Shown here in pieces: positions 17,028 to 24,571 of a DNA stretch of 27,513 bases. Position 1 is the first letter of the stretch, and every line of letters starts with the position of its first letter. Source of the stretch: a virus; IMG/VR virus record IMGVR_UViG_3300010401_000074, positions 1 to 27,513 of that record. One strand, given 5' to 3'. Made by a program: the position numbers and the translations under genes. The notes under the pieces are model-generated. The model ran no database searches. It saw only the letters and a program-made list of their open reading frames with translations, and was not told where the DNA came from.

Positions 17028-17041
17028 TATTTATAGCAGAA
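17028..17041 (+). promoter_or_regulatory. Candidate promoter element TATTTATAGCAGAA
   Basis: The sequence TATTTATAG[CA]AGAA occurs here in a non-coding gap and again at 20497-20510, each time about 20 bases before a plus-strand start codon. The shared 14-base form suggests a phage late promoter or processing signal. TATTTATA is the reverse complement of the T4 late -10 box, so it is not simply the T4 element in the same orientation. Confidence 0.4.
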
Positions 17042-17054
17042 ACTAAAATGACCA

Positions 17055-17525
17055 ATGCCAGAAAAATTCAATGATGAACATTCCAATCCTTTTTTAGGTG
17101 AAAGAGACCTAAAGTTCATCAATTCTTTTCAAACAGAGTTTATTGACCATATTGTCAGACAGAAAATTCGCTATTTTGTTGTCGATTACAATCAAACGGA
17201 AATAGACGACATCTATAATGAATCATCTGTAAAAGTCGTATCGAGAGTTGTTGAATTGTATGCTCGTGTTGCACTTAGCAATCCTGAAATTGTCCAAGGA
17301 AGATTTTCTTCGGATAGAAAACAGACGATTGAAGTATATGCTCAACGTAAACATGTATTTGAAGATTACAATTTGACTCCACGTATTGGAGATTTTTTGG
17401 AGTTCGATGAGAAGTTCTTCGAAATAACATCAATGATTGATGACCTCAACACTTACGGACAACCTCAATTCAAAATGATGATTCTTATTAAAGGTGTCCT
17501 AGCAAGAAAAACAGATTTATTCTAA
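17055..17525 (+). CDS. Putative neck or wedge structural protein
   Basis: A 156-residue protein. An N-terminal helix-rich part (RDLKFINSFQTEFIDHIVRQ, then DYNQTEIDDIYNESSVKVV) is followed by a beta part with TPRIGDFLEFDEKFFEI and a C-terminal strand. The DIYNES and PRIGDFLEF patterns recall T4-like neck (gp14-type) or connector-completion proteins, but the match is weak and the position among baseplate genes argues for caution. The ATG at 17048 is out of frame and stops after eight codons, so 17055 is the start. The stop TAA meets the ATG of the next fibre gene. A candidate promoter motif lies 14-27 bases upstream. Confidence 0.45.
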   Translation: MPEKFNDEHSNPFLGERDLKFINSFQTEFIDHIVRQKIRYFVVDYNQTEIDDIYNESSVKVVSRVVELYARVALSNPEIVQGRFSSDRKQTIEVYAQRKHVFEDYNLTPRIGDFLEFDEKFFEITSMIDDLNTYGQPQFKMMILIKGVLARKTDLF

Positions 17526-17782
17526 TGCAATCTTATTTCAAACACGCTCAATCTGGAAGTTATGAGTATGGTGTATTGCGAGAGCAATATGGTGGGACTG
17601 GTATTGATGATGTAGGTCAAAGCGGTTATGTTCTTACTTCAGATGGGGTTAACTTTTTCATGGCTCCGGGAGGAAGTGGGTTATCAGGTATTAGTGGCAA
17701 TTCACAATCTGGTTGGTCTGGTATTAGTGGTACTGGAACAGCAAGCGCAGCCCAAAAACAATTTACTTGGTTCTTGATGTAA
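17525..17782 (+). CDS. Short fibre/adaptor protein with SGWSGISG repeats
   Basis: An 85-residue protein with an N-terminus typical of phage fibre attachment segments (QYGGTGIDDVGQSGYVLTSD, then FFMAPGG), two collagen-like repeats (SGLSGISGN, SGWSGISG) and a short hydrophobic end KQFTWFLM. It could be a free-standing fibre base, or the N-terminal part of a once larger fibre separated from the next gene. The next gene starts eight bases after the stop in another frame, behind an in-frame TAA, so there is no simple one-base fix joining them. It likely works with the following repeat fibre. Confidence 0.55.
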   Translation: MQSYFKHAQSGSYEYGVLREQYGGTGIDDVGQSGYVLTSDGVNFFMAPGGSGLSGISGNSQSGWSGISGTGTASAAQKQFTWFLM

Positions 17783-17789
17783 TTAAGAT

Positions 17790-19082
17790 ATGGAAGTCCT
17801 TGTACTAGATTCAACTACAAAAAGTTTAGAGATAAACTTAGATTCTGCAGTCACATCAAACCAATTGCCTTGGGTTGTTTCCTATGGTAGTGATGATTCT
17901 ACATTTACAGAAGTTTCATCTGATGGCGTCACAAATGATGCTTCGTTCGTTACAATATGTCCGCAACCAACAGGAACCAAAAAAAATATAGTCAAATCCA
18001 TCTTTGTTGAAAATGCAGATACTGCAACTGCAAAGTTCTATATCTATTACAATAACAATGGTACAAGACGCTTGTTATTCAGTGTTATTTTGAGTCCAAA
18101 TGAAACTTGGACATTGAATGGAGCTTATAGTGCTTACGGCGAAAGAAAGGGAATTGGGAATACGGGTGGAAGTGGTTGGTCTGGTATCAGTGGTAATTTT
18201 CAGAGTGGCTGGAGCGGCGTATCGGGCAATAGTGGGCGTTCTGGTATCTCCGGTAAAGCGGATAGCGGTTGGAGCGGTATCAGTGGAAGCATAGGTCCAA
18301 TAGGACCATCAGGTATCTCCGGCAATTTTCAAAGTGGGTGGTCTGGTATTAGTGGTAATTTTCAATCCGGTTGGTCAGGCATCAGTGGAAATTTTCAGAG
18401 CGGATGGAGCGGCGTATCGGGCAATAGTGGTTGGAGCGGCATTTCTGGTAAAGCAGATTCCGGTTGGTCAGGCGTCAGTGGTAATTTTCAGAGCGGATGG
18501 AGCGGTATTTCTGGTAAGACGGATTCTGGCTGGTCTGGTATTAGTGGTAATTTTCAAAGTGGATGGAGTGGCGTATCGGGCAACTTCCAGTCTGGCTGGT
18601 CCGGTATTAGTGGAAACTTTCAGAGTGGATGGAGTGGCGTATCGGGCAACTTCCAGTCTGGCTGGTCCGGTATTAGTGGAAATATAAACTATCAAATTTT
18701 TGGCGGCGCATTAGATAGTGGTGGTGGATTATTTGCATTAACAACTACAGAAACATGGGTTTATCCTGTTGCAGAAGTTGCCAGCATAACTTTTAGTCCA
18801 AGCGACATATCCAATTCTTTTTTGTTTCCTGTGTCAAAAACACTTGCAAAGGTACATGTTGTATTGGACACTGCTCCCGGAATCGGAGAGACAACTACGT
18901 TTTCGATTTATAAAAATGGTACGATTACGGTGTTTCAAATCGTAATTTCAGATAGCAATATTTCTGGTAATGATACTTCGAATTCTGTGTCGTTTTCTGA
19001 GTCTGATTTTCTTATAGTTAGCTTTGTAAAAAGTTCTGGTTCAGCAACAAATGATTTGACTTGGTCATTTGTATTAATTTGA
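17790..19082 (+). CDS. Tail fibre with collagen-like SGWSGISGNFQ repeats
   Basis: A 430-residue fibre in three parts. Residues about 1-115 form a beta-rich head (VLDSTTKSLEINLDSAVTSN, then ILSPNETWTLNGAYS). Residues about 125-300 consist of Gly/Ser/Trp repeats of the type SGWSG[IV]SGNFQ (11 residues) with variants KADSGWSG, NSGWSG and one IGPIGPSG. The C-terminal 130 residues are a beta-rich tip (ETWVYPVAEVASITFSPSD, then VHVVLDTAPGIGE) that may bind the host surface. Repeat number is likely variable because neighbouring units are identical at the DNA level. The start follows an in-frame TAA, so the ATG at 17790 is firm. Confidence 0.75.
   Translation: MEVLVLDSTTKSLEINLDSAVTSNQLPWVVSYGSDDSTFTEVSSDGVTNDASFVTICPQPTGTKKNIVKSIFVENADTATAKFYIYYNNNGTRRLLFSVILSPNETWTLNGAYSAYGERKGIGNTGGSGWSGISGNFQSGWSGVSGNSGRSGISGKADSGWSGISGSIGPIGPSGISGNFQSGWSGISGNFQSGWSGISGNFQSGWSGVSGNSGWSGISGKADSGWSGVSGNFQSGWSGISGKTDSGWSGISGNFQSGWSGVSGNFQSGWSGISGNFQSGWSGVSGNFQSGWSGISGNINYQIFGGALDSGGGLFALTTTETWVYPVAEVASITFSPSDISNSFLFPVSKTLAKVHVVLDTAPGIGETTTFSIYKNGTITVFQIVISDSNISGNDTSNSVSFSESDFLIVSFVKSSGSATNDLTWSFVLI
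18171..18685 (+). repeat. Tandem 33-bp-type coding repeats in the fibre
   Basis: Units encoding SGWSG[IV]SGNFQ and variants follow each other for about 510 bases. The clearest duplication is 59 bases identical at 18558-18616 and 18624-18682, an offset of 66 bases (two units). The array is coding throughout and is not a CRISPR: units are contiguous and there are no spacers. Confidence 0.85.
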
Positions 19083-19123
19083 TTTTGGTTGATAGTTAAG
19101 GTGTATTTGCACATTTAAATTTT

Positions 19124-19130
19124 AAAGGAG
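19124..19130 (+). promoter_or_regulatory. Strong Shine-Dalgarno before the tail-collar gene
   Basis: AAAGGAG lies six bases before the ATG at 19137. It is one of the clearest ribosome binding sites in the window, where most structural genes have none, and it supports independent, strong translation of the collar gene. Confidence 0.7.
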
Positions 19131-19136
19131 AGAATA

Positions 19137-19628
19137 ATGATAGGAGAAATAAAGGCGTTTGGTGCTGCAACAGTGCCAGCAGGTCATTTGCTTTGTGATG
19201 GTTCGCTTGTAAGTCGCACAACTTATGCTTCCTTGTTTGGCGTAATTGGGACGACTTGGGGAAGTGGAGATGGTTCTACGACTTTTAAATTGCCATATTT
19301 ACTGAGTCGCGTGTTGGTTGGTTCTGGGCAAGGTTCGGAATTGTCCAATTATGATGTTGGAGATTTAGGTGGGGTAGAAAGTGTTACGCTTTCTGGAAGT
19401 CAAATTCCAAGTCATACCCATTCTATTCAATGTTATAGTGAGTATGGAAATTCTTATGACCCGACCGGATGCTATCTTGCATACGACCCAAATGGTACGG
19501 CAGAAATGTACGTGACAGATAATACTGACGGTGTAATGGCCGCTGATGTTATCACGAATTTTGGTGAAGACGGTTCGCATGAAAACAGACAACCTTATGG
19601 TGCTGTTTCGTTCATAATCGAATACTAA
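19137..19628 (+). CDS. Tail-collar domain protein
   Basis: A 163-residue protein of the phage tail-collar family (also seen in microcystin-dependent proteins). It starts MIGEIKAFGAATVPAGHLLC, with DGSLVSRTTYASLFGVIGTTWG, DGSTTFKLPYL and RVLVGSG in the conserved order. The segment SQIPSHTHSI and the ending NRQPYGAVSFIIEY (close to the usual N-x-P-x-x-x-x-x-x-I/I-x) are family marks. The protein probably forms a fibre tip or receptor-binding trimer. It stands as a cassette with its own strong Shine-Dalgarno sequence and a perfect terminator hairpin after it, unlike neighbouring genes, which suggests transfer or strong separate expression. Confidence 0.85.
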   Translation: MIGEIKAFGAATVPAGHLLCDGSLVSRTTYASLFGVIGTTWGSGDGSTTFKLPYLLSRVLVGSGQGSELSNYDVGDLGGVESVTLSGSQIPSHTHSIQCYSEYGNSYDPTGCYLAYDPNGTAEMYVTDNTDGVMAADVITNFGEDGSHENRQPYGAVSFIIEY

Positions 19629-19634
19629 TTTAAT

Positions 19635-19669
19635 GAGAAGGAGGAGATAATCCTCCTTCTCGATTTTTT
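19635..19669 (+). terminator. Rho-independent terminator after the collar gene
   Basis: A perfect 11-bp stem (GAGAAGGAGGA with TCCTCCTTCTC) with a GATAA loop is followed by GA and six T residues. It ends directly before the ATG of the next gene at 19670, so that gene must depend on read-through or on a promoter within the hairpin region. Confidence 0.9.
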
Positions 19670-19954
19670 ATGTCTTTGATACCAACTCCGATTCTTCAAT
19701 TGCAAATCCAACAAGCGGCGTTGGATTTTGTAGGCACGATATTTTCCGGAACTGGATTCACAGAGGATAATTTGGAATCGGAGCCTGAGAATAGAAGACA
19801 AGCTGCGTGCTTAAAGTTTTCTCAAGATGTTTCAAGTGCTGTGGATGCTTGGTTAAATGCTGTTGTTCTTCATATACCACCGGGAACAATACTTACTACA
19901 GGAGTGCCAACATTTCATGCATCGACTAATGACGCAATTGTATTGAAAATATAA
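19670..19954 (+). CDS. Hypothetical small structural protein
   Basis: A 94-residue protein that starts immediately after the terminator T-run. The N-terminus (SLIPTPILQLQIQQAALDFV) is amphipathic, followed by a polar middle and a C-terminal beta-like segment (HIPPGTILTTGVPTFHASTN). No family is recognised. It is separated from the next gene by two bases, so the pair probably forms a unit. The position between fibre genes and gp25 suggests a virion or fibre-assembly role. Confidence 0.6.
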   Translation: MSLIPTPILQLQIQQAALDFVGTIFSGTGFTEDNLESEPENRRQAACLKFSQDVSSAVDAWLNAVVLHIPPGTILTTGVPTFHASTNDAIVLKI

Positions 19955-19956
19955 TC

Positions 19957-20466
19957 ATGCCTGTTTCAACACTTTCCGGTCTCGACACTATTACTAGAAA
20001 TCTTCACCTTGAAAGTTCTCACATTCAAAGCGATATTATAGATGCGAATGTTCAATTGCCTGATGCTGCTCCACAATCTCTCAAAGATAAGGTAGCAGCA
20101 TACAAAGCAAAGTTGGAAGGAATCCAATCCAATATTTCAAATGATGAAACCGTTCTTGTGTTACAGGATAAGTTAAACGAGTTGATAACGGCAGTCAATC
20201 AACAAGAATTGGATATTGCGCAATTAAAAAGTCAAGTTGCTAGTTTTTCTGGATTCGGTTCTTTGTTGTCTAATTTACAATCTCAGGTAACGGCTGTTCA
20301 AAAAGATGCTACGGATGCAAAAACGCAAGCAACGCAAAAAACGGATGCACCAGCTATTACAACGGTAGATACAACAAAGCAATCTTTGAAAGCTGTTACA
20401 TCCTCTGTTGTTGTTGGAAATAAATCCGTATCTGTTACAACGAACACTTCTGCTGTAAAGAAGTAG
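19957..20466 (+). CDS. Coiled-coil structural protein
   Basis: A 169-residue protein dominated by helices with a heptad-like pattern at about residues 50-120 (SLKDKVAAYKAKLEGIQSN, then LVLQDKLNELITAVNQQELD and SLLSNLQSQVTAVQ). The C-terminal 50 residues are Thr/Ser/Lys-rich and probably disordered. Composition suits a fibrous tail or fibre-assembly protein. It ends with TAG; reading through would add one residue before TGA. No catalytic or metal site is visible. Confidence 0.6.
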   Translation: MPVSTLSGLDTITRNLHLESSHIQSDIIDANVQLPDAAPQSLKDKVAAYKAKLEGIQSNISNDETVLVLQDKLNELITAVNQQELDIAQLKSQVASFSGFGSLLSNLQSQVTAVQKDATDAKTQATQKTDAPAITTVDTTKQSLKAVTSSVVVGNKSVSVTTNTSAVKK

Positions 20467-20496
20467 TTTTGAAATTGCCGGATTCAATCAGGACGG

Positions 20497-20510
20497 TATT
20501 TATAGAAGAA
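20497..20510 (+). promoter_or_regulatory. Candidate promoter element TATTTATAGAAGAA
   Basis: Second copy of the TATTTATAG[CA]AGAA motif, in the gap before the gp25-like gene and about 20 bases from its ATG. It shares 13 of 14 positions with the copy at 17028. It may drive the gp25-gp6 group. Confidence 0.4.
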
Positions 20511-20526
20511 CATCAATTGGGCTGGA

Positions 20527-20952
20527 ATGAGAATAAATTTGATTTTTCCGTTGTCTCGTGGTCGTCAAGGCTATTTTGCGTTCAATGAAACGTTAGAATC
20601 TGCTATTAGAGAAAACGTAAAGAGTGTATTATTTACTCCAAAAGGTACTCGTATTTATCGTCCAGATTATGGTACAAATATTCAGCGTTTGTTATTCGAA
20701 CAACAAGACGCTACCTTAAAAGGAAAGATACGAATAGAAGTTGAGACTGCATTACGTCGTTGGGTCAAGAACATAAAAATAGATTCTGTCCCAATATATT
20801 ACAAAGACGAATTGAAAAATTCACCATACAATTACGTGAACATAGATGACCATACGGTATTCGTCATAATACAGTACACAATAATATCTTCAGACGGTGT
20901 AATACAAATTCCAAATCAAACGATTGGCCTTACGTTTTCTAATATCAAATAA
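20527..20952 (+). CDS. gp25: gp25-like baseplate wedge protein
   Basis: A 141-residue protein of the gp25 family, the small wedge protein that contacts the first sheath disc and is kept in all contractile injection systems. The core reads ESAIRENVKSVLFTPKGTRI followed by YRPDYGTNIQRLLFE, matching the family order of a helix, a TxxGxRxxxPxYG-like turn and a second helix. A C-terminal beta sheet (VFVIIQYTIISSDGVIQIPN) completes the fold. It precedes the gp6-like gene with a small coiled-coil gene between. The candidate promoter motif lies just upstream. Confidence 0.85.
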   Translation: MRINLIFPLSRGRQGYFAFNETLESAIRENVKSVLFTPKGTRIYRPDYGTNIQRLLFEQQDATLKGKIRIEVETALRRWVKNIKIDSVPIYYKDELKNSPYNYVNIDDHTVFVIIQYTIISSDGVIQIPNQTIGLTFSNIK

Positions 20953-20964
20953 TGGACCGAGATA

Positions 20965-21156
20965 ATGGAAATCAATGAGATGGGTGACGATGAGTTGTTA
21001 AACGCGCTCAATATTAAGCTTACACATTACAAGCAAGGATACGTTCTCATAAAAGATATTATTGATAAAGCATCTCATCTCAGAGAAGAGATAGAAATTA
21101 TTGAATCGGAGCTTGGCAGACGATTTGAACAACAGCAAAAGGAAGCAGAAAAATGA
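20965..21156 (+). CDS. Small coiled-coil protein between gp25 and gp6 homologues
   Basis: A 63-residue, strongly charged, helical protein (MEINEMGDDELLNALNIKLT, then IIESELGRRFEQQQKEAEK). It probably forms one long helix or a coiled coil. The stop overlaps the ATG of the gp6-like gene (ATGA), so the two are coupled. It may be a small wedge component or an assembly partner of gp6. An alternative ATG at 20952 gives only seven codons in another frame. Confidence 0.65.
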   Translation: MEINEMGDDELLNALNIKLTHYKQGYVLIKDIIDKASHLREEIEIIESELGRRFEQQQKEAEK

Positions 21157-23144
21157 CAACGAAACGACTTGGCATTGTGGCCAATCTCGACAACTTACGA
21201 AAAATAGAATACGTCTCCCGCGATTTTGTTGCAATTCGTAATGACCTGAATGCTTTTCTAATCCAATCCTTTCCGGAAGCAATAGGTTCAGATTTTACAG
21301 AAGCATCTGGAACGCAACAATTTGTAGAATTGATTGCCTATGTTGGAGATACATTAAACTTTTTGTTGGATAAGCAGTTCAACGAATTGTTTTTATCTCG
21401 TTCGGTTGAAACAGATAATGCCTATGCTTTAGCGAAAGGTCTTGGATACCAACCGAATCCTGTGAAACCTTCTATTGCAGAAATAGATTTTACGTTCGAT
21501 GTGCCAGTCACAGGTTCTTTAACAGCACAGTATTTTTTTGTAATAGGAAGAGGAGCAAAATTCAACACTGATACTCAAACAGGTATAACGTTTGAAAATT
21601 TAGAGCCGATAATTTTCAATAATGAATCTGTCTCGACTTACGATAGTGTTGTGACGACTGGTTCTTTGGGTACGACGGTAACGCGATTCACCAAACACAA
21701 CATAAAAGTAATAAGTGGTCAGACACAAAAACATTTTGTTACAATTGGAGATGCTACGGCATTTAAACGGATACACATACCAAATGGAGGTTCTCCGATT
21801 AATGATGTGTTAGAAGTAACGGACAGTGAAAACAACACATGGTATAGAGTAAAGAATTTGTCGCAAGAGTTTATATTTACGGGAATTCCGAATTTCGATA
21901 CGGATACTGCAACTGTTCCTTATCAAATTACGGTAAAACGAGTGCCACGCAGATATGTAGTAGAATTTAATGCGGATGGTTCGGTCGATATTGTGTTTGG
22001 AAGTGGCGAAGTTGATTTGACGGATTCTGAATTTGTGCTTAGTCCGGAAAATATTGTTTTCCCAAACAAGACGATTGGGAAATTTTTCGATTTCAGTCCA
22101 GATGCTATACAGCTACAAGACTTCTTGAATACTACAACGTTAGGTGTAGCTCCGAGTAATATAAACATGAATGTAAGATATCGGACTGGAGGCGGTATTT
22201 CCGATAATATTGGTGCTGGAAGAATCTCTAAAATACAGGGCGTAGACGTACAATTTTATTCTCTGCTCCTTAATGCTATTGAAAGAGATTATGTAATAAA
22301 GTCTATGACGGTTTCAAATCCTGAGCCGTCACAAGGAGGCGAAGAGGCAGAAACATTGGACCAAATTCGAGTGAATGCTTCGTATTGGTATGCAGCACAA
22401 GATAGGGTTGTAAGCATTGAAGATTACATTGCTCGTGTTGCTACGCTACCATCACAATATGGTTCTGTATATAAGGTCGTTGCTGTTCATGCACAAAATC
22501 AGACGTATTCTCTTATCAATCAATTGACGGACAAAGTTTCTCAATTAGTAACACAAAGAAGTGTTGGATTGGATGATACTGTGTTGTTGAACCAAATTCA
22601 GAACCTGAATGCTTCCATTCAAAACAGTGCCACGGATATTATCTTGATGATTATATGTCGAGATTCAGATGGACATCTCGCGAAGTCAACATCGACACTT
22701 CGAAAGAACATACTAACATATCTCAATTTTTTTAAGGTTGCGTCCGATACATTAAGCGTTCAAGATGTGAATGTTTTGAATTTGGGGTGCAGGTTTATGA
22801 TTCATGTGGATACGTCGGCGTATAAGCCAAGTGAAGTTCAATTGAATGTTATGAGTCTTCTTCAATCGTATTTCGATTTGGGCAGGATGGAGATTGGTAA
22901 AAACATAAATATTGATGATGTCAGAGCTACGATATTGACACAAGTGAAAGGCGTCATTTCAATTCCAGAACTTTCGTTTTTCACTATCATTGGTACAGTT
23001 GATGGTCGAGCTTATTCAACAGATTTTAATTCTTCCATCGACCAATTTCTGTCATATAATGGGACCATCATAGAGTGTCCAAATGATACCATCATAGAGT
23101 TCAAGTACCCTAGTCAGGATATTTTAGGCCGTTTTGCGGATTGA
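21153..23144 (+). CDS. gp6: gp6-like baseplate wedge protein
   Basis: A 663-residue protein, the same length as T4 gp6 (about 660 aa), the wedge protein that forms the iris-like inner ring of the baseplate. The N-terminus matches the T4-like pattern: a helix YVSRDFVAIRNDLNAFLIQS, then GTQQFVELIAYVGDTLNFLL and LFLSRSVETDNAYALAKGLG. The middle is beta-rich with a baseplate J-like core (GDRVVSIEDYIARVATLPS-type motif, here AAQDRVVSIEDYIARVA). The C-terminus holds a helix and strand region typical of gp6 dimerisation. The gene directly follows the gp25-like and coiled-coil genes, as expected for a wedge operon. Confidence 0.85.
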   Translation: MTTKRLGIVANLDNLRKIEYVSRDFVAIRNDLNAFLIQSFPEAIGSDFTEASGTQQFVELIAYVGDTLNFLLDKQFNELFLSRSVETDNAYALAKGLGYQPNPVKPSIAEIDFTFDVPVTGSLTAQYFFVIGRGAKFNTDTQTGITFENLEPIIFNNESVSTYDSVVTTGSLGTTVTRFTKHNIKVISGQTQKHFVTIGDATAFKRIHIPNGGSPINDVLEVTDSENNTWYRVKNLSQEFIFTGIPNFDTDTATVPYQITVKRVPRRYVVEFNADGSVDIVFGSGEVDLTDSEFVLSPENIVFPNKTIGKFFDFSPDAIQLQDFLNTTTLGVAPSNINMNVRYRTGGGISDNIGAGRISKIQGVDVQFYSLLLNAIERDYVIKSMTVSNPEPSQGGEEAETLDQIRVNASYWYAAQDRVVSIEDYIARVATLPSQYGSVYKVVAVHAQNQTYSLINQLTDKVSQLVTQRSVGLDDTVLLNQIQNLNASIQNSATDIILMIICRDSDGHLAKSTSTLRKNILTYLNFFKVASDTLSVQDVNVLNLGCRFMIHVDTSAYKPSEVQLNVMSLLQSYFDLGRMEIGKNINIDDVRATILTQVKGVISIPELSFFTIIGTVDGRAYSTDFNSSIDQFLSYNGTIIECPNDTIIEFKYPSQDILGRFAD

Positions 23145-23202
23145 GGAAATTTGGAAACTAAATTTGAATAAGTAGGGTTTGCAATAAAAATAATCTAGAA
23201 TC

Positions 23203-23388
23203 ATGCTCGTTGAAGTTGTTATTAAGCACAATGCAGATTATGCTGCTGTAGTTGACGATATTGTTTTATCTGGATTTTACATCCAGAGTCAATATGACGT
23301 ATTAGGAGTGGTTACGGTAGACACCGGACGAAATAAACTTGAAGCTCTTAATAGAATTAATGGTGTAGAGTTTGTGGAGGAAATATGA
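23203..23388 (+). CDS. Small ferredoxin-like protein, I9-inhibitor-like pattern
   Basis: A 61-residue protein with a beta-alpha-beta pattern: MLVEVVIKHNADYAAVVDDI, a strand, then GVVTVDTGRNKLEALNRING and VEFVEEI. The spacing of GVVTV, a helix and GVEFVEE resembles the inhibitor-I9/subtilisin propeptide fold, but the protein is short and no protease is visible nearby. It opens the accessory block after the baseplate genes, behind a 58-base gap. The stop overlaps the ATG of the next gene. Function is uncertain; the fold resemblance is an inference from pattern. Confidence 0.55.
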   Translation: MLVEVVIKHNADYAAVVDDIVLSGFYIQSQYDVLGVVTVDTGRNKLEALNRINGVEFVEEI

Positions 23389-23564
23389 AACACAACGATT
23401 ACGATGAGGATAAACAGCTAATTACACAGGTATTTTCAAAATGTAAATCTGCTGAGGAACGCAGAACGGTCTTTTTTGCATTACAGTATGATATGGGTTA
23501 TGCGCGGGAAGACATTCTCGCAATTTTAAAGGAACTTGGAGTTGATTCTGATTTTGAACAATGA
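23385..23564 (+). CDS. 59-aa hypothetical protein
   Basis: A short gene with a good Shine-Dalgarno sequence (GGAGG four bases before the ATG), coupled by ATGA overlap at both ends. The product begins MKHNDYDEDKQLITQVFSKC, continues with a helical, charged core (EERRTVFFALQYDMGYARED) and ends LGVDSDFEQ. It is predicted all-helical and acidic at both ends. No family is recognised. Tight coupling to its neighbours supports it as a real gene despite its size. Confidence 0.6.
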   Translation: MKHNDYDEDKQLITQVFSKCKSAEERRTVFFALQYDMGYAREDILAILKELGVDSDFEQ

Positions 23565-23821
23565 AAAAACACAAAGAAGGGCATCTCGTATTCTTGTCGA
23601 ATCCGATTAGAGGTTATCGCAGAGGATTTTATGAAAAAAATGCTGACTCTTACGTCTCGATTGAAAAGCTTCCGGATGAAGTAGTATTGGATTATCACAA
23701 ACAATATTATCCGGTCTTGGCGCAACACAAAGAAACAAAATCAATTGGGCACGCGTTAATGATGGCTGCTGGCTCTTTGATGCACTATGAATTAAAAAGA
23801 AGAGGTTACGAACTTGCATGA
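23561..23821 (+). CDS. Hypothetical protein, 86 aa
   Basis: Starts MKKHKEGHLVFLSNPIRGYR and is rich in Lys, Tyr and His. The C-terminal half is a helix with a small-residue face (SIGHALMMAAGSLMHYELKR) that could be a short amphipathic helix, not a clear membrane span. No named family is recognised. It overlaps the upstream gene by ATGA and the downstream gene by eight bases, so it belongs to the accessory operon. Confidence 0.6.
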   Translation: MKKHKEGHLVFLSNPIRGYRRGFYEKNADSYVSIEKLPDEVVLDYHKQYYPVLAQHKETKSIGHALMMAAGSLMHYELKRRGYELA

Positions 23822-24326
23822 ACATGTGAAACAAATTCGTTCGCTCTGTCGTCACATCAATAATGTACAGGCGAATTGTGAATTGTTAGGAGAGCGTCTT
23901 ATCGAGATGGGAGAAGTTGAACTTGGCAAGAAGTTAATTGCTAACGGCTTCCTTCACGATAATAGTAAATTTTTTGGTATCGAATATGACTATCTTGGTG
24001 ATGATGACCCAGAAGTAAGAGATTCTCGAATTTTAGCAATTCAAAACCACTCAGCTACAAACCAGCATCACCCAGAATTCTGGGCATCAGATGGTGGAAT
24101 ACATTTAATGCCTCGCATTGCTTTAGCCGAAGCAATTTGCGACTGGAAAGCGAGAAGTAGCGAATTTGGAACATCTCTTATGGATTTTATTGAGAATCAA
24201 GCGATGGCTCGTTATGGGTTTACGAAAGAAGATAAGGTGTATTCGGATATTATGGACCTCGTGAATTTATTGGTTGAACGTCCATTTACACCTCTTATTT
24301 CAGAGCTTGAGGAAATTAAAGCATGA
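23814..24326 (+). CDS. DUF5662-like HD-type protein
   Basis: A 170-residue protein with the features of the DUF5662 family, which resembles HD phosphohydrolases: an early helix HVKQIRSLCRHINNV, HDNSKF (residues about 48-53), a second His cluster NHSATNQHHPEFW (about 78-90) and MPRIALAEAICDWKARSS. His and Asp residues in HDNSKF and NQHHPEFW are candidate metal ligands. Substrate is unknown. The start is uncertain: TTG at 23814 overlaps the previous gene, GTG at 23826 is also in frame, and no early ATG exists. The stop overlaps the next ATG. Confidence 0.7.
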   Translation: MHEHVKQIRSLCRHINNVQANCELLGERLIEMGEVELGKKLIANGFLHDNSKFFGIEYDYLGDDDPEVRDSRILAIQNHSATNQHHPEFWASDGGIHLMPRIALAEAICDWKARSSEFGTSLMDFIENQAMARYGFTKEDKVYSDIMDLVNLLVERPFTPLISELEEIKA

Positions 24327-24571
24327 GCCTAGTTATCGGACATACGATTCTTGATGACATTCCATATATCAATGGTAAACCTGCAATTTGGGATGAAAGC
24401 ATGAATGAAGAATTGAAGGAAATTTGGTCACAATGGAAATGCCCAGAATGTGGTTCGCGTCTTTCCTTAGAGAAGAAAATATGTCTTAACGCTTGTCACT
24501 TAAGTGCTGCGGCGTTTCAAAGATTTCAGTCAGGTTTACGTGATGCTGTGTTAAAAACGAGGGAGTCTTAG
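24323..24571 (+). CDS. Zinc-ribbon hypothetical protein
   Basis: An 82-residue protein with CPECGS near residue 40 and a second Cys pair (CLNAC) about 13 residues later, likely a single zinc site. The N-terminus is beta-like (SLVIGHTILDDIPYINGKPA). It starts in an ATGA overlap with the DUF5662-like gene and ends with TAG immediately followed by the ATG of the next gene in the same frame. It could be a small nucleic-acid-binding or protein-docking module. Confidence 0.6.
   Translation: MSLVIGHTILDDIPYINGKPAIWDESMNEELKEIWSQWKCPECGSRLSLEKKICLNACHLSAAAFQRFQSGLRDAVLKTRES

Noticed and set aside
17028-17036. T4-type late promoter firing leftward (TATAAATA on the minus strand)
   Set aside because: Transcription would run into the 3' ends of plus-strand genes with no minus-strand gene to serve; the plus-strand position before starts fits better.
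18171-18685. CRISPR array
   Set aside because: The repeats are contiguous, coding and in frame, with no unique spacers.
17525-19082. One fibre gene broken by a frameshift between 17782 and 17790
   Set aside because: The second frame has its own in-frame stop just before its ATG, and each product has a self-contained beginning, so a simple one-base error does not explain it.
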